DNA of 28,414 nucleotides from JBFMFR01 sp040752025 (GTDB lineage Bacteria > Chloroflexota > Anaerolineae > Anaerolineales > UBA4823): assembly GCA_040752025.1 (NCBI GenBank), contig JBFMFR010000072.1, forward strand, positions 1-28,414. Reading direction: 5' to 3'. The first letter of the stretch is position 1. Each line of letters opens with the position of its first letter. Below the pieces are notes generated by a model. That model had not been told where the DNA came from and made no database searches. It was given only the letters and a program-made list of their open reading frames with translations. A program made the position numbers and the translations under genes. This document shows positions 15,419 through 24,203 of the stretch, in pieces.

Positions 15419-17671
15419 TTATTCTGCGACGATGAGTTTGATGGAGTGGAGTTGGGCGGAGCTTGGGCCGACCAGCAATTCGAACTCGCCGGGCTCGACG
15501 ACCCAACACATGGTTTCGTCCAGGTATTGAAGCTGGGCGGGGCCGACGGGGAACTGGACGGTGCGGGTTTCGCCGGGAAGGAGGGTGAGACGCTGGAAGC
15601 CTTTGAGCAGCTTGACCGGGCGGGTGAGGCGGCTGCTGAGCAGGTCGCGGACGTAGAACTGGACGACTTCATCGCCGGGGCGGCTGCCGGTGTTGGTGAC
15701 TTCGACGGAGAGGATGGCGGTCTCAGCGGGATGGATTGTGCTGGCGCTCAGGCGCAGATCCTGGAAGGAAAAGGTGGTGTAGCTGAGGCCGTGACCGAAG
15801 GGGAACAAAGGCTCTTGGCTGGTGAAGAGGTAGCCGCGGCGGGCGGAGGGCTTGTGATAATAATAAGCCGGGACCTGGCCTACTGAACGGGGGAAGGTGA
15901 TAGGGAGCTTGCCGCCAGGGTTGACATCACCAAATAATACATCGGCCACGGCGGTCCCGGCAGCCTGTCCCAGGTACCAGCCTTCGAGGATGGCGGGGAC
16001 GTGCTGGGCGGCAAAGTTGATGCTGGCCGGGCGGCCCTGCAAAAGGAGCAAGATGACCGGTTTACCGAGGGCGAGGATGGCGCGGAGCAAATCTTCCTGG
16101 CGGCCGGGCAAGTCCAGGCTATCGCGGTCGCCCAGGTGGGTGGGCGACCAGCCCTCGCGGCAGGTCTGCTCGTTATCGCCCAGGACGAGCAGAACGAGGT
16201 CGGCCTGTTGGGCGACCTGCCGGGCGGCGGCGATGAGGGCGGCATCGTGGGCGGGGTCGGGCAGGATGGCCGGATCATCCCACCAGATTTGCCAGGGTGG
16301 GGCAGTGTTCTGGGTGAGAGAACAACCTTCGGCGTAGAGGATCTCGATGGATGAACCGACTTTGTGGCGAAGGCCCTCCAGGATGGTGACGGCGCAGCCG
16401 GGATCGCCGCTGTAGCCGCCCAGCCGAACGGCGGCGGCGTTGGGGCCGATGACAGCCAGGGAGCGCAGGCCGGATCGATCCAGGGGGAGCAGGCTGCCTT
16501 CGTTCTTGAGCAAGACGATGGATTTGTGGGCGGCTTCGAGGGCCAGGGCTTGGTGGGCGGGGCAATTGGTGACGGCCAGGGCGTTGGCTTCATCCACAAA
16601 GGGATTTTCGAAGAGACCTAACTGGAACTTCAGGCGGAGCACCTTGGTCACGGCGGCGTCCAGATCAGCCAACGGGATGCGGCCGGCCTGGACTTCGGCT
16701 TCGAGGTGACGGAAACAGCGGCCGAGCTCGACCTCTACGCCGCTGGAAAAGGCGAGACGGGCGGCACTGGCCGGGCCATCGGCGACGAAGTGCAGGCGGT
16801 AGAGATCGTCTACGCCCCAGCCGTCCGAGACGACGAAGCCCTGGAAACCCCATTCGCCACGGAGCAGGTCTTTGAGCAGCCAGGGATTGGCGTGAGAGGG
16901 GATGCCGTTGATCTCGTTGTAGGAGGCCATGACGGAGCCAATCTGGGCCTCACGGACAACGGCTTCGAAGGGGGCGAAAAGCTCTTCACGCAGGGTGCGC
17001 TCGGCGTAATTGGCGGGAGCGCAGTTGGCGCCACCTTCGGGCTGGCCGTGGGCGGCGAAATGCTTGGCGGTGGCGAGCACATGATCTGGGCCGCCACGAA
17101 AGTGTTGGCCTTGCAGGCCGCGCACAGCGGCGACACCCAGGCGGGAGACCAGGTAGGGGTCTTCGCCGTAGGTCTCTTCGGTGCGGCCCCAACGCGGGTC
17201 GCGGGCCAGGTCGAGGACGGGCGAGAGAACATAATGAGCGCCGCGGGCGCGCATCTCGAGGGCAACGGCGTGAAAAATGCGCTCGTGCAGTTCTGGGTCC
17301 CAGGCGCTGGCCAGGCCGATGGCCTGGGGAAAGCTGGCGGCGTCGTTGGCCATGTAGCCATGCAGGCCCTCGCCCAAGGCCAGGACGGGGATGCCCAGGC
17401 GGGTCTCACGGCGCAAGAAGTCTTGCAAGGCGTTGAGGTAGGCGACTGTCTGGCGGGTGTTGCGCTGGCGGTGGTGACTGTTGACGTAGGAGAGGCCGTC
17501 CTTGAAATGCTGGCAGGCAAACTCCGGGGAAAATGGGCCGTCGGGCTCATCCAGGCCCATGGAGCCGATCAACTGGGCGCATTTTTCTGGCAGAGTCATG
17601 CGGGAGAGCAGATCGGCCAGGCGAGTCTCGATGGGGAGAGAGGAATTCTGGTATGCGGGGGAATCGTTCAT
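15419..17671 (-). CDS. glycoside hydrolase family 3 (beta-glucosidase/beta-xylosidase-like)
   Basis: A 750-aa GH3 enzyme with the full three-part layout: catalytic (alpha/beta)8 domain (about 15-340), alpha/beta sandwich (about 380-600) and fibronectin-III-like C-domain (about 650-745, GDEVVQFYVRD...LKGFQRLTLLPGE). The nucleophile is D283 in FVVSDGWG. E506 in DNEQTCREGW is the likely acid/base, followed by GDRDSLDLPG, a segment typical of multidomain GH3 enzymes. RDPRWGRTEETYGEDPYLVSRLG and ATAKHFAAHG are diagnostic. There is no signal peptide, so it should cleave imported oligosaccharides in the cytoplasm. Start ATG 17671 is inferred from homology; no clear Shine-Dalgarno precedes it, and coupling to the upstream gene 62 nt away is likely. 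The exact sugar cannot be told from sequence. Confidence 0.92.
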   Translation of the reverse strand: MNDSPAYQNSSLPIETRLADLLSRMTLPEKCAQLIGSMGLDEPDGPFSPEFACQHFKDGLSYVNSHHRQRNTRQTVAYLNALQDFLRRETRLGIPVLALGEGLHGYMANDAASFPQAIGLASAWDPELHERIFHAVALEMRARGAHYVLSPVLDLARDPRWGRTEETYGEDPYLVSRLGVAAVRGLQGQHFRGGPDHVLATAKHFAAHGQPEGGANCAPANYAERTLREELFAPFEAVVREAQIGSVMASYNEINGIPSHANPWLLKDLLRGEWGFQGFVVSDGWGVDDLYRLHFVADGPASAARLAFSSGVEVELGRCFRHLEAEVQAGRIPLADLDAAVTKVLRLKFQLGLFENPFVDEANALAVTNCPAHQALALEAAHKSIVLLKNEGSLLPLDRSGLRSLAVIGPNAAAVRLGGYSGDPGCAVTILEGLRHKVGSSIEILYAEGCSLTQNTAPPWQIWWDDPAILPDPAHDAALIAAARQVAQQADLVLLVLGDNEQTCREGWSPTHLGDRDSLDLPGRQEDLLRAILALGKPVILLLLQGRPASINFAAQHVPAILEGWYLGQAAGTAVADVLFGDVNPGGKLPITFPRSVGQVPAYYYHKPSARRGYLFTSQEPLFPFGHGLSYTTFSFQDLRLSASTIHPAETAILSVEVTNTGSRPGDEVVQFYVRDLLSSRLTRPVKLLKGFQRLTLLPGETRTVQFPVGPAQLQYLDETMCWVVEPGEFELLVGPSSAQLHSIKLIVAE

Positions 17672-17713
17672 GAGAGAGAAGCGACGGCGTTGGCTGTGTT
17701 CACTGGCGAGGGA

Positions 17714-17745
17714 TTGGAAGCAATGGAGAAGCGTTATGCTTCCAA
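17714..17745 (-). repeat. intercistronic stem-loop at the solute-binding-protein stop codon
   Basis: TTGGAAGCA (17714-17722) and TGCTTCCAA (17737-17745) are perfect 9-bp arms around a 14-nt loop. The arm nearest the upstream gene includes its TAA stop. No T-run follows, so mRNA stabilisation or translational control of the downstream GH3 start is more likely than termination. Confidence 0.5.
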
Positions 17746-18903
17746 AGTCAGGTTGATGCGCCTGGCGAGCAGGGGCAGTCTTTCGGCGAGGATATCGGCC
17801 GGGGGAACGCGCAGGTCTTGCAGACACTCCGGCCAAATCTCGCGGAGGGCTTTGGAGAGGCGGTCTTCGACGATGCCCCACAAGGAGGAGGACGAGTAGG
17901 AACGGCCACTCAGGGTGGCATCAATCATGATTTTGTAAATGGGATGACCGGCATAGAGGGGGGATTGCAGGACTTCACAGCGGGCGGGCAAAACACTGGA
18001 AACCCATTCGGCTTGAAAATGAGAGCCGGTCATGTAGCGAACCAGATCCATGGCGAGCGAGGCCTTGGGAGTGTGCTTCCATATAACCAGGTGGGTGCTG
18101 CCCTGGTAGGTGGGGCCGGGCGGCAGGGCAATCCCAACCGAATCTCGCACTGTTGGAGAGACGGCGCTGTCATTGAACAGGTAATCGGATACCCAGGGGC
18201 CGCCCAGGGTGACGGCTCCGGAGCCGCGCCCGAAGCGCTGGGTATAGTCGGAGATGGTGAGGGTGTCGGGCGCAATATACCTGGCGGCGGAGAAGAAACC
18301 GGCCAGGCCGCGCAGGGCGGCTTCCTGGTCGAAGATGACGCGCTTGCTGTTGGGGGCAATAAAGTCGCCGCCTGCACCCCACACCCAACTGGCAGCGCAA
18401 GACAGGTGGAGCCAACGATCGGAGATGGGCAGGAGCAAGGGGTGAGGGCTGCCGTGGTTTGATAAGGCAGCGAGGGTGTTCAGGAAATTTTCCGGGGAGG
18501 TGAAGGCATTGGACTCGTCGACGCCAGCGGCTGCCAGCAGATCACGGCGATAAAAAACCAGACGGGTTTCAACCTGGAAAGGAATGCTGTAGATCTGGCC
18601 ATCATCTCCATAGGCGGGTGGGGTAGCGAAGGCGGTCTGTCCGCCCTGGGCTTTCAGCATGTACGGCGGCAAGGGCAGCAGGCTGTTGGTGGCCGCCAGG
18701 CTCTTGACCCAGGTGGAACCAACTTCGGAAACATCGGGACCGATTCTGTACAGCATGATATTGGCCACTTCGGGCCAGGCATTGGCATAGGTTGAAACGT
18801 GGATTGGAATGCGGTTGCTGGCAGCAAAGGCCTGGATCAATTGATGCAGGCTTTGCATGGACCTTCGATCCCAGAGCGTGATTTGCAATTCCGAAGAAGG
18901 CAC
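17734..18903 (-). CDS. family 1 solute-binding-like protein without a signal peptide
   Basis: A 389-aa protein shaped like the sugar-binding component of an ABC importer: ITLWDRRSMQSLHQLIQAFA at the start, the PPAYGDDGQIYSIPFQVETRLVFYRRDLLAAAGV block, and GSGAVTLGGPWVSDYL in the middle. Normal members begin with a signal peptide and lipobox. Here the GTG start (18903) has GGAGG 8 nt upstream, and the in-frame sequence before it runs into a stop without any hydrophobic segment, so the protein should remain cytoplasmic. No ABC permease or ATPase gene is nearby. It is likely co-transcribed with the GH3 gene. It could be a ligand-binding regulator subunit, a decayed importer component, or paired with a distant system. 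Confidence 0.7.
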   Translation of the reverse strand: MPSSELQITLWDRRSMQSLHQLIQAFAASNRIPIHVSTYANAWPEVANIMLYRIGPDVSEVGSTWVKSLAATNSLLPLPPYMLKAQGGQTAFATPPAYGDDGQIYSIPFQVETRLVFYRRDLLAAAGVDESNAFTSPENFLNTLAALSNHGSPHPLLLPISDRWLHLSCAASWVWGAGGDFIAPNSKRVIFDQEAALRGLAGFFSAARYIAPDTLTISDYTQRFGRGSGAVTLGGPWVSDYLFNDSAVSPTVRDSVGIALPPGPTYQGSTHLVIWKHTPKASLAMDLVRYMTGSHFQAEWVSSVLPARCEVLQSPLYAGHPIYKIMIDATLSGRSYSSSSLWGIVEDRLSKALREIWPECLQDLRVPPADILAERLPLLARRINLTLEA

Positions 18904-18956
18904 CGGTGACCCTCCGTTCCCGATACGGCTCAGGCCTAATGAATACGCTTACAATG

Positions 18957-18962
18957 ATTATA
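18957..18962 (-). promoter_or_regulatory. candidate -10 box for the solute-binding-protein/GH3 unit
   Basis: A perfect TATAAT on the minus strand, 53 bp upstream of the GTG start and 15 bp past the stop codon of the RACo gene. The -35 region is AT-rich without a good match, so this is a moderate call. It suggests the sugar genes are transcribed separately from the corrinoid genes upstream. Confidence 0.45.
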
Positions 18963-18977
18963 ACTGATCTTTTATCT

Positions 18978-20753
18978 TTATAAATACGTTGCTTCGGCGA
19001 ATTTCCTCTGAAAGTTCGGCACGCTGGCCAGCTCGATGTAGCCATCACGACGGGCAATTTCGGCGGCTTTGGCGCGCTGGGCGGTGGAGATGAGCGCCAG
19101 GCGGGCACCTGTCCCGGCGGCATTGCCGACCTGGGTGAAGCGTCCCAGCGGCAGATCGGGCAACATGCCAATGGTGATGGCGCTGCCAATGTCGATGAAG
19201 GTGCCAAAGGCACCGGCGATGATGACCCGTTGGATGTCATTTTCGGTGAGGCCCTCAGCCAAGACCAGCGCCTGTATCCCGGTGCGGATGGCGGCTTTGG
19301 CAAGCTGCAACTCGCGCACATCCTTCTGCGAGATGGTGATGGGCTCCTGCCCAGGGCGCACGGCCAGGATGAACTCGGCTACGGTTCCCTTGCGAACGAG
19401 CGGGTGCTCGCCCATTCGTCCTGATTTGTCGAGGATGTCGTTCAGGCGCATCTGGGCGACGACGTCTAACAGCCCGGAACCACATACGCCAACGGGCGCC
19501 AGCGACCCGATGGTCTGGATTTCCAGGCGATCGCTGTCCAGGCGGACGTGCTCGATGGCCCCGGGCGAAGCGCGCATGCCGAACTTGATGTGGGCGCCCT
19601 CGAAGGCCGGGCCGGAGGCGCACGAAACGCTGGTGAGCCTGCCCTGATGGTTCAGGCATATTTCGGTGTTGGTGCCAATGTCAATGGCGAGGGTGGTTTC
19701 TTCGGCTTCGGCGATGCGGGTGGCGAGGAGCATGGCGACGTGATCGGCGCCGACGTAACCGGCGATGTTGGGCAGCATGTGCAGGTAGGCGCCTGGAGCC
19801 AGGCTCAAGCCGATTTCGCAGGCTTTGATGTCGACAGCGGCACAGGTGGCAGGAACGTAGGGGGCCAGGCCCAGTTGTTTGACTGGCAGGCGCAGAAACA
19901 GGTGATGAATGGCGGTATTGCCGACAACAACGGCTTCGACAATGTTCTTGATGCTCAAGCCGGCTTCAGTGCACAGGTCGGCGGCGAGCTGGTTGAGGGC
20001 GTCGATGAGCAAGGCCTGGAGTTTGGAGGCCTGTTCCGGGGACTTACTGGCAGCGACGATGCGCGAAATGACATCTTCGCCATAGGAGATTTGCGGGTTC
20101 ATGAGCCCTTTGGATGCCAGGGTTTTGCCAGTGGTCATATCTACGAGGTAGGCGGCGATTTTGGTGGTGCCGATGTCTACTGCCAGGCCGGCCCACTGCG
20201 CGCCTGGGGCAGCCACGGCGACGATTTCATCGCCGCGCAGGGCAACGGAAATATGCCAGTTCAAGTCGCGCAACTGCTGGGAGAGATCTTGCTGGAGGCG
20301 GAAGTCGAGGCTGCCAGCGAGAAGGCCGAGAGCGGTTACAAGGTTGACATCGTCTGGCGTGGGGGAGTCGAGGGTGGGGGCGGCTAACTGGACTTCCAGG
20401 GCGCGAAGAAGGTGCTCGGGAGCGACATCCACCTCGAGGCCCTCCACCTGAGTGCGCTGGGGGGCGGTCAACGATTCGGGGGGAACGTGCACTTTGACAT
20501 CGCTGAGCGGGTAGGTCTGGCAGGCGAGGCGGTAGCCCTGTTCCAGTTCACGGGGGGAAAGCTCGGCTTCTTCTTCCAGGGTGGGTTTGGAAACCTTCCC
20601 GGCGATGACCTGGATTTTGCAATGATCACAACTGCCGATCCCACCGCAAAGGCTGACGATGTCGACGTTTAGCTGGCGGGCGCTTTCGAGCAGGGATTGG
20701 TCAGCTTTGCACTGGCCGCGCCGCCCGATGGGTTCAAAGTCAATGTTGAACAA
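18978..20753 (-). CDS. RACo-type corrinoid activation protein (2Fe-2S + ASKHA/DUF4445)
   Basis: A reductive activator of corrinoid proteins: it returns inactive Co(II) to Co(I) using ATP. The N-terminal ferredoxin domain has the plant-type 2Fe-2S pattern C36-x5-C42-x2-C45...C78 (CGGIGSCDHC, then RLACQ). After a linker, the ASKHA-like C-terminal domain carries AVDIGTTKIAAYLVDMTTGK, NPQISYGEDVISRI, AIDIGTNTEIC and SCASGPAFEGAHI. At about 591 aa it is close to the family norm. TTG 20753 is selected because GGAGGAG lies about 8 nt upstream and FNIDFEP is a usual beginning; a longer frame would overlap the MFS gene. It follows that gene by 28 bp. It is the functional partner expected for the two corrinoid proteins nearby. 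Confidence 0.9.
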   Translation of the reverse strand: MFNIDFEPIGRRGQCKADQSLLESARQLNVDIVSLCGGIGSCDHCKIQVIAGKVSKPTLEEEAELSPRELEQGYRLACQTYPLSDVKVHVPPESLTAPQRTQVEGLEVDVAPEHLLRALEVQLAAPTLDSPTPDDVNLVTALGLLAGSLDFRLQQDLSQQLRDLNWHISVALRGDEIVAVAAPGAQWAGLAVDIGTTKIAAYLVDMTTGKTLASKGLMNPQISYGEDVISRIVAASKSPEQASKLQALLIDALNQLAADLCTEAGLSIKNIVEAVVVGNTAIHHLFLRLPVKQLGLAPYVPATCAAVDIKACEIGLSLAPGAYLHMLPNIAGYVGADHVAMLLATRIAEAEETTLAIDIGTNTEICLNHQGRLTSVSCASGPAFEGAHIKFGMRASPGAIEHVRLDSDRLEIQTIGSLAPVGVCGSGLLDVVAQMRLNDILDKSGRMGEHPLVRKGTVAEFILAVRPGQEPITISQKDVRELQLAKAAIRTGIQALVLAEGLTENDIQRVIIAGAFGTFIDIGSAITIGMLPDLPLGRFTQVGNAAGTGARLALISTAQRAKAAEIARRDGYIELASVPNFQRKFAEATYL

Positions 20754-20781
20754 TAGAATTTCTCCTCCTGGCCGAGTTGGA

Positions 20782-21984
20782 TTATTCCGGGGTGGCCCAA
20801 CGGACAACAAGAATAGAGGCGCCAGCCAGAATGGTCAATCCCACGACCAACGGCAAGATGGTACCATCGTAGCCACGACCGATGAGTATGCCAAGCAGCA
20901 TGGAAATCAGGGTCGAGAGCGAACCGACCACTGCAGCGCCGATGCCGGCCAGGCGGCCTAACGGCTGCATGGCTAAGGCGTTGATATTTCCAAAGATAAC
21001 GCCCGTGCAGAAGAAGGATGCCATGAGGTAGGCCATGAAGGCCCACAGGGGAGGCTGTCCGGCGAGGAGGATGGATATGCCCAGAAAGAAGACTGCTAAT
21101 CCAAATACGATCCCCAACGCCAGGCGTACCAGCTTGATCATGCCGTAGCGCATCACCAGGCGGGTATTCAGAAAAGAGGCGATCCCCAGGGACAATGAGA
21201 TGGTGGAAAAAGAGAGCGGGAACAATTCCCCTAAGGCGTATTGTTCCTGGAAGATCTGCTGGGCTGAATTTAGGTAACCCAGAAAAGCGCCGTTAATCAG
21301 GCCGGCTGCCAACGTATACCCGACAGCAGGGCGAATTGCCAGGATTTCTCGGACAGAGTTAACTATTCTTTGCGGCGAAAACGGGACCCGGTTTTCCAGG
21401 GCCAGGGTCTCAGGGACGCGCAGTGCGAACCACAGGATAGTAACCAGCGCAAAGATCAAAAAAACGCCAAAAATCGTACGCCAACCGGCAAACAATAAGA
21501 TGCCCTGTCCGATGGTGGGGGCAATCATGGGCACGAGGATGAAGACAGTCATGGCAAATGACATGACCCTGGCCATCGTGCGGCCTTCGTACTGGTCGCG
21601 CACCAGGGCCAGTGTCACTGCCCGGGGAGCAGACAGGCCAAGTCCCTGCAGAACTCGTCCCAACAGCATCACCGGAAAGTTGAGTGAAAATATCGAAACC
21701 AGGGAACCGGCGATGAACAGGAAATAGCCGGCAACCATGGCGGGTTTGCGCCCGGTTTTATCTGAAAGCGGCCCAAAAAATAACTGGCCGAACGCCGAGC
21801 CCAAGAAAATAATCGAGACAACAAGCTGGCGATCGTTGGGATTGGCGACACCCAGGTCGCTGGCGATTTGGGGCAGCGCTGGCAGCATGGCATCGATGGA
21901 TAAAGCTGTCAGGGACATCATCATGGAGACGACGATGACAAATTCGGTAAAAGATGGTGAGGCTTTACTTTTCGTTGATATCAA
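20782..21984 (-). CDS. MFS transporter, Bcr/CflA-like
   Basis: A roughly 400-aa major-facilitator protein with about 12 hydrophobic segments. The N-terminal MMMSLTALSIDAMLPALPQI, the loop GPLSDKTGRKPAMVAGY (MFS motif A variant) and LGRVLQGLGLSAPRAVTLAL are typical of the Bcr/CflA drug-export branch. The start is uncertain: TTG 21984 gives the usual family length with an AGAGAA purine stretch before it, whereas the ATG at 22137 would add a 51-residue extension without family resemblance. It lies between the UroD-like methyltransferase and RACo genes on the same strand, so it could export or import the methylated substrate or its demethylated product; that is positional inference. Confidence 0.82.
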   Translation of the reverse strand: MISTKSKASPSFTEFVIVVSMMMSLTALSIDAMLPALPQIASDLGVANPNDRQLVVSIIFLGSAFGQLFFGPLSDKTGRKPAMVAGYFLFIAGSLVSIFSLNFPVMLLGRVLQGLGLSAPRAVTLALVRDQYEGRTMARVMSFAMTVFILVPMIAPTIGQGILLFAGWRTIFGVFLIFALVTILWFALRVPETLALENRVPFSPQRIVNSVREILAIRPAVGYTLAAGLINGAFLGYLNSAQQIFQEQYALGELFPLSFSTISLSLGIASFLNTRLVMRYGMIKLVRLALGIVFGLAVFFLGISILLAGQPPLWAFMAYLMASFFCTGVIFGNINALAMQPLGRLAGIGAAVVGSLSTLISMLLGILIGRGYDGTILPLVVGLTILAGASILVVRWATPE

Positions 21985-22023
21985 ACGAATTTCTCTTGGT
22001 GTTGGCGTTCTATGGTTCTGGAT

Positions 22024-22057
22024 AAATCCCGTGCGCCCGGATGAGCGAACGGGATTT
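22024..22057 (-). terminator. strong hairpin between the methyltransferase and MFS genes
   Basis: AAATCCCGT (22024-22032) and ACGGGATTT (22049-22057) form a 9-bp perfect stem that continues inward as CGC/GCG after one mismatch. On the minus strand the 3' arm ends in ATTTAT, a weak T-tract. Partial termination or attenuation between the methyl-transfer genes and the MFS/RACo pair is plausible. Confidence 0.5.
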
Positions 22058-22096
22058 GTTGGAAGGTAAAGACGGCTGCTCAGGCAGGGAATGCGA

Positions 22097-22137
22097 GTGT
22101 GTGAAAATTTGGGATGGGAACCCAAACTTCCACACAC
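22097..22137 (-). repeat. second interrupted hairpin just after the UroD-like gene
   Basis: GTGTGTG (22097-22103) pairs with CACACAC (22131-22137), and TTTGGG (22108-22113) pairs with CCCAAA (22121-22126), separated by a symmetric 4-nt internal loop. It starts 35 nt downstream of the methyltransferase stop codon. No T-run follows, so RNA-processing or 3'-end protection is likelier than simple termination. Confidence 0.45.
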
Positions 22138-22171
22138 TCATCCCTATTGTACAAAGCAGCTACAAGCAAGC

Positions 22172-23500
22172 TTACTTTTTGACTGCATCTATGAAGGCGC
22201 GCAGCTTTTCATCGGTGGTTTTTTCAAAGTAGCACCCGTGAGCCAGGATAAAGGCGGGTGCATCTTCGTATAGCTCCACCAGGTCTTCACAGTAGGCACG
22301 AACTTCATCGACTGTACCGGCAGTCATCAAAGAGGCGGGGACATTCCCGGCGATGATGAATTTGTCGCTCAAGATTTCCTTGACCCGGTGCATGTCGGAC
22401 TTGTCGAAGTGGCAGACCAGTGATTTTTCGGGCATCTCGGCCAGGTTTTCGAGGCGCTGGTTGTAAGAGCCTTCGATAAACAGGTAGCTGGTGATGCCTT
22501 CTTCATACAATCCCAGCATGACCTGTTTCCAGGTGGGCCAGTAGAATTTCTCGAACTGGGCCTGCGACATAAAGCCGTCGGCGCCTTTGTGCAGCACGTA
22601 CAAGGCGGCGGGAGCGTTGGTACGGTCACTGACACCCACGATCGATTTAATCAGAACAGGCACGTAGGCCTCGCAGGCTGCCAGCAAATCGTTCGGCCGG
22701 CGGTACATATCCAACAAGATGCCCTTGGTGCCGCGCAGGGTGTCGCCCAGATAATCGAAGGGGGTCTTGACGATGTTCAAGCCCATGCCGGGGAAGCCAT
22801 CGGCAGCAATCATGCCCATCGTCTGACCAACTGCGCCTAATACCTTCATCAACTCATTCCCGGCTTCCATCATCTTGTGGAGCATCTCCTGGAAGGGTGG
22901 CATGGCAAATGGCAGTAACAGATCAATGGTGTCGATGCTTTCCGAAATACGTGTGAAATCTGGCAGCATGGCCAGGGGGCCTAATGCGCCATAAGCGCGT
23001 GGGAGATACTGCTTGAGCCAGAAAGCGGTCGGGTCCATGATGAAATCTTTATATTCATCGCCTGTCATGTGCTCGGCTTCAACTGCCTGGATGACCGCGT
23101 TATCGGACAGTTTCTGACCACCCCAGACATATAGCTTGAAGTCCAGCAAATCCCAGGATTTGCCGGGATATGGCAGCATCCCCACGGCCACATCCGGCTG
23201 GAATTCCCGATGGAAATCCAAGAGAGGCTCGCGCAGTTTCTCGTGGTTATAGACGATGTCTTTGCCTTGAATGCCTTTGCGGCGGGCGATATATTCATTG
23301 GCGCCCATGAAAGGATCGGCTATGGGGCGATCGTGTGGCTCCATATCGTAGATTTTGCGCAGGCGTTGGATGCGTTCTTTGTAAATTGCTTCTGCTTGAG
23401 GGCTGGCAAATGGCACCGGGGCATTCTGCCACGAATCCAGGCGCGCTTTTCGCCGTTCGAGCGGGGAAAGTTGAGTCCAATTCTCGGGTCTAACAAACAT
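22172..23500 (-). CDS. UroD/MtaA-family methyltransferase
   Basis: A 442-aa member of the uroporphyrinogen-decarboxylase-like methyltransferase family, which in this context moves methyl groups between a substrate (or coenzyme) and a corrinoid protein. The C-terminal third shows FIEGSYNQRLENLAEMPEKS, then VCHFD (C363, H364, D366), then IIAGNVPASLMTAGTVDEVR and finally AHGCYFEK (C423). In MtaA-type enzymes zinc is held by H-x-C...C; here the middle Cys position reads Asp, so the ligand set may be altered. GGAG lies 8 nt before the ATG. The gene begins 11 nt after the corrinoid protein stop. No MttB- or MtaB-type gene is present, so this is the best candidate for the substrate-specific step. 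Confidence 0.82.
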   Translation of the reverse strand: MFVRPENWTQLSPLERRKARLDSWQNAPVPFASPQAEAIYKERIQRLRKIYDMEPHDRPIADPFMGANEYIARRKGIQGKDIVYNHEKLREPLLDFHREFQPDVAVGMLPYPGKSWDLLDFKLYVWGGQKLSDNAVIQAVEAEHMTGDEYKDFIMDPTAFWLKQYLPRAYGALGPLAMLPDFTRISESIDTIDLLLPFAMPPFQEMLHKMMEAGNELMKVLGAVGQTMGMIAADGFPGMGLNIVKTPFDYLGDTLRGTKGILLDMYRRPNDLLAACEAYVPVLIKSIVGVSDRTNAPAALYVLHKGADGFMSQAQFEKFYWPTWKQVMLGLYEEGITSYLFIEGSYNQRLENLAEMPEKSLVCHFDKSDMHRVKEILSDKFIIAGNVPASLMTAGTVDEVRAYCEDLVELYEDAPAFILAHGCYFEKTTDEKLRAFIDAVKK

Positions 23501-23511
23501 GGTTCACGCTC

Positions 23512-24132
23512 CTATGACCAACTCTTAGCGATTGCAACGGCGGCCATGGCGTCCTTGCCATAGGCATTGGCGCCGGTGTACTGGCGGATGTTCTCATCGA
23601 TCTGTCCGCCACCGATCATAACCTTGACATCGGCCAGCCCGGCATCCTTGAGGGCCTGGACGGTGGCTTTCATCGGGTCGAAGGCCAGGGTCAGGAAGCC
23701 ACTCAGGCCGACGATCCTGGCGCCGGTGTGCTTGACGGTTTCAACAAACTTCTCGGGGGAGACATCAACGCCCAAATCGGTGACCTCGAAGCCGTTGATG
23801 TCCAGCATGAAGCCGACGATGTCTTTGGCGATGTCATGAATGTCGCCTTGCACGGTGCCGAGGACAACCTTGCCGAGTTTCTTGCTCTCAACCCCCTTCT
23901 GCATACGCGGCTTGACAACAGCGGAAATCTGGCTAAGGATCTCCCCAGCCAGGATCAGTTCCGGGATGAAGGATTCCCCGGTTTCGAAACGCATGCCGAT
24001 GATGGTCATTGCTTCGCGGCAGTCATCCAGCACATCCAGCGGGCTGACGCCGCCATCCAACAGCTTGTTGGTGATGGCAACGGCATCTTGCTCACGCATT
24101 TCGATGATGGCATCGATCAGTTCTTGTGACAT
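23512..24132 (-). CDS. corrinoid (B12-binding) methyltransferase protein, copy 1
   Basis: A 206-aa methyl-carrier protein of the MtbC/MttC/MtaC type. An N-terminal helical cap (about 1-85) precedes the Rossmann-like B12 domain. The lower-axial-ligand motif reads GDIHDIAKDIV with H99 present, but the usual Gly at the end of D-x-H-x-x-G is Ala102. The second element LSGFLTLAFDPMKATVQAL and the third VMIGGGQIDE are normal. The ATG has a strong AAGGAG site. It lies between the pterin-binding and UroD-like genes, exactly as expected for the central carrier of a three-component methyl transfer system. Confidence 0.92.
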   Translation of the reverse strand: MSQELIDAIIEMREQDAVAITNKLLDGGVSPLDVLDDCREAMTIIGMRFETGESFIPELILAGEILSQISAVVKPRMQKGVESKKLGKVVLGTVQGDIHDIAKDIVGFMLDINGFEVTDLGVDVSPEKFVETVKHTGARIVGLSGFLTLAFDPMKATVQALKDAGLADVKVMIGGGQIDENIRQYTGANAYGKDAMAAVAIAKSWS

Positions 24133-24185
24133 AGTTGCTCCTTATGGAATATTGTAACGCGAGTTCGATCGCGTTTGAATTCAAT

Positions 24186-24201
24186 GCGAGACTGGTCTCG
24201 C
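24186..24201 (-). repeat. tight intercistronic hairpin after the pterin methyltransferase gene
   Basis: GCGAGAC-TG-GTCTCGC is a perfect 7-bp dyad beginning two bases past the stop codon of the pterin-binding gene. There is no T-run, so it is a candidate processing or stability element that could set different transcript levels for the corrinoid protein downstream. Confidence 0.5.
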
Positions 24202-24203
24202 TA

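Noticed and set aside
16706..17899. 397-codon plus-strand frame opposite the GH3 gene
   Set aside because: Gly/Ala-rich shadow of an unmistakable GH3 enzyme on the minus strand.
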